A stretch of 64,000 nt of DNA from DASUPK01 sp963782345 (GTDB lineage: Bacteria > Actinomycetota > Thermoleophilia > Solirubrobacterales > 70-9), in the NCBI GenBank assembly GCA_963782345.1, contig CAWAJF010000004.1, positions 124,001 to 188,000 of the forward strand. Reading direction: 5' to 3'. The translations under genes and the position numbers were made by a program. The notes beneath the pieces are model-generated. The model did no database searches. It saw nothing but the letters and a program-made list of their open reading frames with translations, and was not told the DNA's origin. Positions 59,740 through 64,000 of this stretch are shown in pieces; position 1 is the first letter of the stretch; the number at the start of each line of letters is the position of its first letter.

Positions 59740-61266
59740 CTAGGCAGCCTTCGAATAGGCCGGCTCGCCCTCGACGCCCGGGTGGTCCGGAGCGCCCTCG
59801 ATCGCTTCCGCCTCGGCGAGCGCCGGAGTCGATCGCAGGACCAGGGCCGTCACCCCGAGAGCCACCGTCACCAGGCCCGCTCCGATCCAGAAGGCCAGGT
59901 GGTATCCGGAGGTGAGTGCGGCATCGGGAGAGACCCCCGCAGCCAGCTGGTTGTCGGTGCGGGTCGCGGAGAGGGTGGCCAGCACGGCCAGACCCAGCGC
60001 ACCGCCGACCTGCAGCGATGTGTTGACCAGCCCGGAAGCGAGGCCGGAGTCCTCCTGGGTCGCACTCGACATGGCCAGGCCCATCAGGGAGGGGAACGAG
60101 AGCCCCGCCCCGACGCCCAGCAGGAGCATCGGCGCCAGCAGGTCTCCGAGATAGCTCGAGCGCACCGGTGCGAGCGCGAACAGGACGAGGCCGCCGGTGA
60201 TCAGCACCAGGCCGACCTGCAGCGTCGGCTTCGCCCCGAAGCGCATCACCAGCCGCTCGGAGAATCCGACGGAGAGAATCCCGATCGCGAGCGCAACCGG
60301 GAGGAAAGCCAGCCCGATCTCCAGCGGGTCATAGCCCAGGACTCGCTCGAGATAGAGGCTGCCCAGGAAGAACATCCCGAACATCCCGGCGACGAACAGG
60401 GCCTGGATCGCGTTCGCCCCCGAGACGTTCCGGTTGCGGAAGATGCGAAGCGGTACGAGTGGAGTCCGTGCGGTCGCCTCCCGGGCGATGAACGCCGCCA
60501 GCAGCACCAGCGTCGCGGCGCCGAGGCCCAGGGTCAGGGAAGCGCCCCACCCTTCGTCGGCGGCCGGCTTCACGATCGTGTACACGCCGAGCATCAGTGC
60601 GCCGGTGATCAGGACGGCTCCGGGAGCGTCCGCGCCCTGGCGCAGGCCGATCCCCCGGTCGCGCTCGACAAGCTTGGTCGCGGCGAGAGCGGTGAGCAGC
60701 CCGATCGGGAGGTTGACGAAGAAGATCCAGTGCCAGTTGATCGCCTGGGTGAGGACTCCGCCGAGCAGCAGGCCGATCGATGCGCCCGCCGCGGCGACGA
60801 AGCTGTAGACGCCGATCGCCTTCGCCTGATCCCGCGGCTGCGGGAACATGGTCACGATCATGCCCAGGATGACGGCGGAGGTGGTCGCGCCGCCGATTCC
60901 CTGGAGGAACCGGGCGCCGACCAGCATCTCCTGACTCTGTGCGATTCCGCAGAGCGCCGAGGCGGTCGTGAACAGAGCGAGGCCGGTCATGAACATCGTC
61001 TTTCGCCCAATCAGGTCACCGAGCCGCCCGGCGAGCAGCAGGAGGCCGCCGAAGGTGATCAGGTAGGCATTGACCACCCAGGCCAGATTTGACTGCGAGA
61101 AGCCCAGATCATCCTGAATCGATGGAAGGGCGACGTTCACGATCGTCTGGTCCAGGACGATCATCAGCATCCCGGCGCAGAGAATCACCAGCGCGATCCA
61201 GCGCGAGCGATCGCTCGGCGCCGACTGTGGGACTTCTGTCTCGTTGATTGCGGTGATCTCGGTCAT
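59740..61266 (-). CDS. MFS multidrug exporter, DHA2/EmrB-QacA type, MarR-controlled
   Basis: ATG 61266 follows GGGAG at 5 bases and gives 508 residues with about fourteen membrane segments. The signatures are MIVLDQTIVNVALPSIQDDL, motif A GRLGDLIGRKTMF, motif C-like AAAGASIGLLLGGVL and FFVNLPIG. It exports drugs or toxic metabolites by proton antiport. The promoter holds an 18-base sequence also found at the neighbouring marR promoter, so MarR probably represses it. Confidence 0.93.
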   Translation of the reverse strand: MTEITAINETEVPQSAPSDRSRWIALVILCAGMLMIVLDQTIVNVALPSIQDDLGFSQSNLAWVVNAYLITFGGLLLLAGRLGDLIGRKTMFMTGLALFTTASALCGIAQSQEMLVGARFLQGIGGATTSAVILGMIVTMFPQPRDQAKAIGVYSFVAAAGASIGLLLGGVLTQAINWHWIFFVNLPIGLLTALAATKLVERDRGIGLRQGADAPGAVLITGALMLGVYTIVKPAADEGWGASLTLGLGAATLVLLAAFIAREATARTPLVPLRIFRNRNVSGANAIQALFVAGMFGMFFLGSLYLERVLGYDPLEIGLAFLPVALAIGILSVGFSERLVMRFGAKPTLQVGLVLITGGLVLFALAPVRSSYLGDLLAPMLLLGVGAGLSFPSLMGLAMSSATQEDSGLASGLVNTSLQVGGALGLAVLATLSATRTDNQLAAGVSPDAALTSGYHLAFWIGAGLVTVALGVTALVLRSTPALAEAEAIEGAPDHPGVEGEPAYSKAA

Positions 61267-61301
61267 CCGGACTCCCTCGGTCGTGTGCAACCTTTCGGAG
61301 A

Positions 61302-61335
61302 CCGTAGCAGATAGTTTTATACAAGATCATCTTGT
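61302..61335. promoter_or_regulatory. MFS promoter region with MarR-type operators
   Basis: CCGTAGCAGATAGTTTTA (61302-61319) is identical to the inverted copy at 61996-62013. Next to it ACAAGATCATCTTGT (61321-61335) is a perfect 7-base-arm dyad. On the minus strand TACGGT (61301-61306) serves as a candidate -10. Confidence 0.7.
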
Positions 61336-61364
61336 GGCGACCTAATGTGCGCCTCATCACACAG

Positions 61365-61412
61365 GGGGTCAGGTCTTGCACCCGACAGATGTGGCACGCA
61401 AGACCTGACCCC
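61365..61412. repeat. REP-like perfect palindrome (GGGGTCAGGTCTTGC arms)
   Basis: GGGGTCAGGTCTTGC (61365-61379) and GCAAGACCTGACCCC (61398-61412) are exact 15-base inverted repeats around an 18-base loop. The arms match the widespread bacterial REP consensus of this type (from memory, not searched). The element lies between the marR stop and the MFS promoter and could also terminate marR transcription. Confidence 0.85.
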
Positions 61413-61435
61413 GGGTTTTGGGTCGGGGGCGGGGG

Positions 61436-61966
61436 CTAGTGGCGGGGCTCGCGCCGGCGAAGCGGCCGCGAGCACTCGGTCGGCTCGGAGAGCCGGTCCT
61501 TGACCAGCGTCCCCAGTGCCTCGAGGAAGACCTTGCGCTCCTTGGCGGGCAGGCTCGTGAGGACGTCGGTCTGGATCCGATCGACGATCTCCTGGCCCTC
61601 GCGGATCTTGCGCTCCCCCGCCTTGGTCACGGAGATCACGCGCGCACGACGGTCAGTCGTGGAGGGCCGCCGCTCGGCGAGGCCCGCCTGCTCGAGCTCG
61701 TCGACGGTGACGACCATCGTGGTCTTGTCCAGGCCGATGCGCTCGGCGAGCTCCTTCTGGGTGAACTCGCCCGACTCGGCAGTCGCCAGCACGTGGTAGC
61801 CGCGATTCGACACAGCAAGCGGCTCGAATGCGGCCGCGATCTCACTGACGAGGTTGAAATGGGCCTGGGTGAGAAGCCAGCTGAGGTTGTCCGCGAGACA
61901 GTCGGGACACTCCTCGGCGGAGTTGCTCCGCTCGATCGGCTCCTCTTTGGTGGTCGCTGAGGCCAT
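61436..61966 (-). CDS. MarR family transcriptional regulator of the MFS exporter
   Basis: The 176-residue protein has the MarR winged helix (FTQKELAERIGLDKTTMVVTVDELEQAGLAERRPSTTDRRARVISVT) and long dimerisation helices. Its N-terminus has a CPDCLADN pair of cysteines that might sense oxidants. It lies upstream of the MFS gene on the same strand, and TACGGT 6 bases before the ATG marks a leaderless promoter, with the shared 18-mer placed just upstream in the -35 area. Confidence 0.92.
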   Translation of the reverse strand: MASATTKEEPIERSNSAEECPDCLADNLSWLLTQAHFNLVSEIAAAFEPLAVSNRGYHVLATAESGEFTQKELAERIGLDKTTMVVTVDELEQAGLAERRPSTTDRRARVISVTKAGERKIREGQEIVDRIQTDVLTSLPAKERKVFLEALGTLVKDRLSEPTECSRPLRRREPRH

Positions 61967-61972
61967 GACCTA

Positions 61973-61978
61973 ACCGTA
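61973..61978 (-). promoter_or_regulatory. -10 element TACGGT for leaderless marR transcript
   Basis: TACGGT on the minus strand lies 6 bases before ATG 61966. The same TACGGT occurs at the MFS promoter. Confidence 0.45.
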
Positions 61979-61995
61979 GCACCGTAGGTCGTGGG

Positions 61996-62013
61996 TAAAA
62001 CTATCTGCTACGG
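61996..62013. promoter_or_regulatory. MarR operator at marR promoter
   Basis: TAAAACTATCTGCTACGG is the exact reverse complement of 61302-61319 at the exporter promoter. It lies about 18 bases upstream of the marR -10, where bound repressor would block polymerase. Confidence 0.7.
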
Positions 62014-62018
62014 AACTA

Positions 62019-62792
62019 TCACAGCGCCGCCAGGACGGCGTCCAGATCGGCCACGACGTCGCCGCCCATGCGAACGACTGCATCGGCGTCGAACGGCGTC
62101 GGGCCGATCGTGATGACGGCGATGTGCCCGCCACTTGTGCGTGTCAGCGACGGCAGCCCTGCGACCGGGAACACCTCGAGGGAGGAGCCGACGCAGAGCA
62201 TCAGCTCGGCGCGCTCGGCGAGCGCCTCGGCCTCGGCCATCGCCTCGGCCGGAAGGAGCTCGCCGAAGAGCACGACGTCCGGCTTCACGGGCCCGCCGCA
62301 CTGCGAGCAGACCGCCGCGCCGTCCCCCCCGAAGAGGGCGTCGACGTCACTCGTCTCGTATTCGGCGCCACAGCTCTGGCAGCTGGAGGTCCGGACCGAG
62401 CCATGTACCTCGATCACGTGCTCGGAGCCGGCCTTCGTATGAAGGGTGTCGATGTTCTGGGTGATCACCGCCTCGAGCAATCCGCGGCGCTCGAGCTCCG
62501 CAAGGACCTCGTGGGCTCGGTTCGGCTCCTTGTCGCCGAGCATCTCCATCCGCTGCCGGTAGAAGCCCCAGAAGCGAGCCGGGTCCCGGCGGAAGGCATC
62601 GATGTGCGCGACCTCCATCGGGTCGACCTTCTCCCAGATCCCCTCCCCCGGAGTCCGAAAATCCGGAATGCCACTTGGCACAGAGATCCCCGCTCCTGTG
62701 AGAGCAACGGTGCACTTGCTCTGCTTCAGCAACCGCGCGAGCGTGTCAGCCTGGTCCGCAGCGGTGGACGCGGGGGGCGGACTCGAAGACAT
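62019..62792 (-). CDS. Sir2-type NAD-dependent protein deacylase (sirtuin)
   Basis: ATG 62792 gives 257 residues. The Rossmann loop is ALTGAGISVPSGIPDFRTPG, with TQNIDTLH and the catalytic His in EVHGSVRT. Zinc cysteines are CQSCG and CSQCGG, and CVGSSLEVFP closes the NAD site. It removes acyl groups from lysines using NAD+, linking metabolism to protein acylation. It lies just downstream of the dehydrogenase-hydratase gene, an acyl-CoA source, on the same strand. Confidence 0.95.
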   Translation of the reverse strand: MSSSPPPASTAADQADTLARLLKQSKCTVALTGAGISVPSGIPDFRTPGEGIWEKVDPMEVAHIDAFRRDPARFWGFYRQRMEMLGDKEPNRAHEVLAELERRGLLEAVITQNIDTLHTKAGSEHVIEVHGSVRTSSCQSCGAEYETSDVDALFGGDGAAVCSQCGGPVKPDVVLFGELLPAEAMAEAEALAERAELMLCVGSSLEVFPVAGLPSLTRTSGGHIAVITIGPTPFDADAVVRMGGDVVADLDAVLAAL

Positions 62793-62850
62793 CAGAACGG
62801 TTCTAGTGTCTGAGAGGCCGCCCCCCGCGGCCGCCGCCGTGGTGCTGCCC

Positions 62851-64000
62851 TCATTTGCCACTCCAGTTTGGCGACCGCTTCTGAAGGAACGCGGCAATGC
62901 CTTCCTTTCCGTCATCTGACAGGAACGCCGTCGCGAAGCCCTGCTTCTCCGCCTCGATTCCCTCGTCCAGGTCACCCTTGTATGAGACCTGCTTGATCTG
63001 CTCGACCGCCAGCGGCGCCTGCCCGGCGAGCTTCCTGGCCCAGGCGATGGCGGTGTCGAAGAGCTCCTCGTCGGGCACCAGGTCGTCGGCGAGGCCGTGA
63101 AAGCGCGCCTCCGGCGCGAGGACCGCATCGCCCGTCAGGTTCATCTCCAGGGCCTTCGACTGACCCACGAGGCGCGGCAGCCTCTGCGTGCCGCCGAAGC
63201 CCGGGATGATCCCCAGGTTGATCTCCGGCTGGCCGAAGACGGCCGACTCGGCAGCCACCCTGAAGTCGCACGCCATCGACAGCTCGCAGCCGCCGCCGTA
63301 GGCGATCGCGTTCACGGCCGCCACGGTCGAGACCCGGTTCTGCCCCAACTCTCGCAGCAGGGCATGCCCGGTATTGATCAGGTCCGCGCCACCGGCCTCG
63401 TCCATGCTCGTGAACGCCTTGATGTCGGCGCCGGCGGAGAAGACGACCGGCAGCGACGAGTAGATCACCATCGCCTTCAACTCGTCGTCGGCCTTGACCT
63501 CCTCCCAGACCTTGCCGAGATCCTGAATGACCTGCGGCGAGATCGCGTTCATCGGCGGGTTGGCGAGCCAGGCGATCGCCACGTCGCCGCGCTTCTCGAG
63601 CTTCACCGTGCCCTCGGCGTCGGTCTGCGGGTAGGAGTAGAAGCCCTGACCCGACTTGAGCCCGAGCCGGCCCTGGGCGACGAGCCGCTTCAGGATCCGC
63701 GGCGGCGCGAAGCGCTCGCCATGGGACCCCTCGTATTTCTCCATTCGCTCGAGAATCGTGTCGAGGCCCTCGAGGTCCGCCTTCCAGAAGGGCGGGAAGA
63801 GCCCGCGCCTGGGATCGAGGCCGGCGCCGGCCATCATCCCGAGATCGATCTCGCGAACGGTGCAGATGCCCTCCTCGAGGACGCTGCAGGCTTCCTTGAA
63901 GGTCTTCAGCATCAGCAGGTCGGCGAGCTCCTCGCCGTTGGGCTCGGCTTCACCCTCGATGTTGGGCTCACCGTTGGAGTAGAAGCCGTCGCCACCGGAC
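62851..64000 (-). CDS. Fused 3-hydroxyacyl-CoA dehydrogenase / enoyl-CoA hydratase (5' end beyond window)
   Basis: The frame is open to the window edge. Residues visible first (YSNGEPNIEGEAEPNGEELADLLMLKTFKEA...DLGMMAGAGLDPRRGLFPPFWKAD) are the C-terminal part of a 3-hydroxyacyl-CoA dehydrogenase. From about 63620 an enoyl-CoA hydratase follows: VFSAGADIKAFTSMDEAG, ACDFRVAAESAVFGQPEINLGIIPGFGGTQRLPRLVG with the catalytic glutamates. The order dehydrogenase then hydratase is the reverse of FadB. It should act in beta-oxidation or related acyl-CoA turnover. Confidence 0.92.
   Translation of the reverse strand, partial: SGGDGFYSNGEPNIEGEAEPNGEELADLLMLKTFKEACSVLEEGICTVREIDLGMMAGAGLDPRRGLFPPFWKADLEGLDTILERMEKYEGSHGERFAPPRILKRLVAQGRLGLKSGQGFYSYPQTDAEGTVKLEKRGDVAIAWLANPPMNAISPQVIQDLGKVWEEVKADDELKAMVIYSSLPVVFSAGADIKAFTSMDEAGGADLINTGHALLRELGQNRVSTVAAVNAIAYGGGCELSMACDFRVAAESAVFGQPEINLGIIPGFGGTQRLPRLVGQSKALEMNLTGDAVLAPEARFHGLADDLVPDEELFDTAIAWARKLAGQAPLAVEQIKQVSYKGDLDEGIEAEKQGFATAFLSDDGKEGIAAFLQKRSPNWSGK

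Overview
The window is a dense, GC-rich (roughly 70 percent by eye) bacterial chromosome segment with about 65 protein genes, one tRNA and several families of short intergenic repeats. The content points to an actinobacterium: a RskA-type anti-sigma/ECF pair, CarD, DisA, ClpC, a zinc-ribbon rhomboid, many ECF, TetR, MarR and HxlR regulators, and an AbiEi/DUF559 relic. The Spo0H-like sigma factor, gene order and promoter style suggest the Thermoleophilia/Solirubrobacterales branch. That placement is inference; no rRNA is present to confirm it.

Layout. 1-7.8 kb: SRPBCC protein, rhomboid protease, two ECF sigma factors each followed by a membrane partner, a fused PlsC-GpsA enzyme, a maleylacetate-reductase-like dehydrogenase and tRNA-Thr(TGT). 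7.8-13.7 kb: Spo0H-like sigma factor with a long structured leader, a MarR/YceI divergent pair, FMN reductase, TrmH-type methyltransferase and CysS. 13.8-21 kb: SCP2-alpha/beta-hydrolase fusion, a PAS-GGDEF-EAL gene split by a frameshift, a long coiled-coil protein and an acyl-CoA synthetase. 20.6-27.2 kb: IspF, PHP phosphatase, DUF389 protein, then radA, disA, carD, ispD in one direction. 27.2-33 kb: two regulator-plus-membrane-protein modules (TetR and HxlR) that carry paralogous small membrane proteins, a diguanylate cyclase, an MFS exporter and an aldo-keto reductase relative. 33-45 kb: PepF, ClpC, a 650-base stretch without a clear gene, a decayed AbiEi/DUF559 gene, LysS, GreA, Dus and CoaX. 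44.5-51.7 kb: tilS, hpt, ftsH, a lipoprotein gene, folP, folB and folK, interrupted by an opposite-strand epoxide-hydrolase-like gene. 51.7-59.7 kb: two CAP-domain secreted proteins, a MerR-HTH/class III cyclase, a nucleoside phosphorylase and a large SLT/M23-like/M15 wall hydrolase. 59.7-64 kb: a MarR-controlled MFS exporter, a sirtuin and a dehydrogenase-hydratase fusion cut by the window edge.

Regulatory picture. About twenty starts carry a TANNNT-like hexamer 6-9 bases before the ATG, GTG or TTG, with no Shine-Dalgarno sequence, which is the signature of leaderless transcription. Three exporter or membrane modules (TetR, HxlR, MarR) have recognisable dyad or shared operator sequences at their promoters. 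Short repeats recur: CGGCTTCGCCATCAG beside three gene ends, an AACGGGTTGCTCC...GGAGCACCCTCGCA hairpin in three gaps, and two long perfect palindromes of REP type.

No phage, insertion sequence, CRISPR array or intact defence system was seen. The most unusual items are the leaderless grammar, the repeat families, the PlsC-GpsA fusion, the twin regulator/membrane-protein modules, the ECF factor with an unfamiliar one-pass partner, and the MerR-cyclase with hairpins abutting its start.
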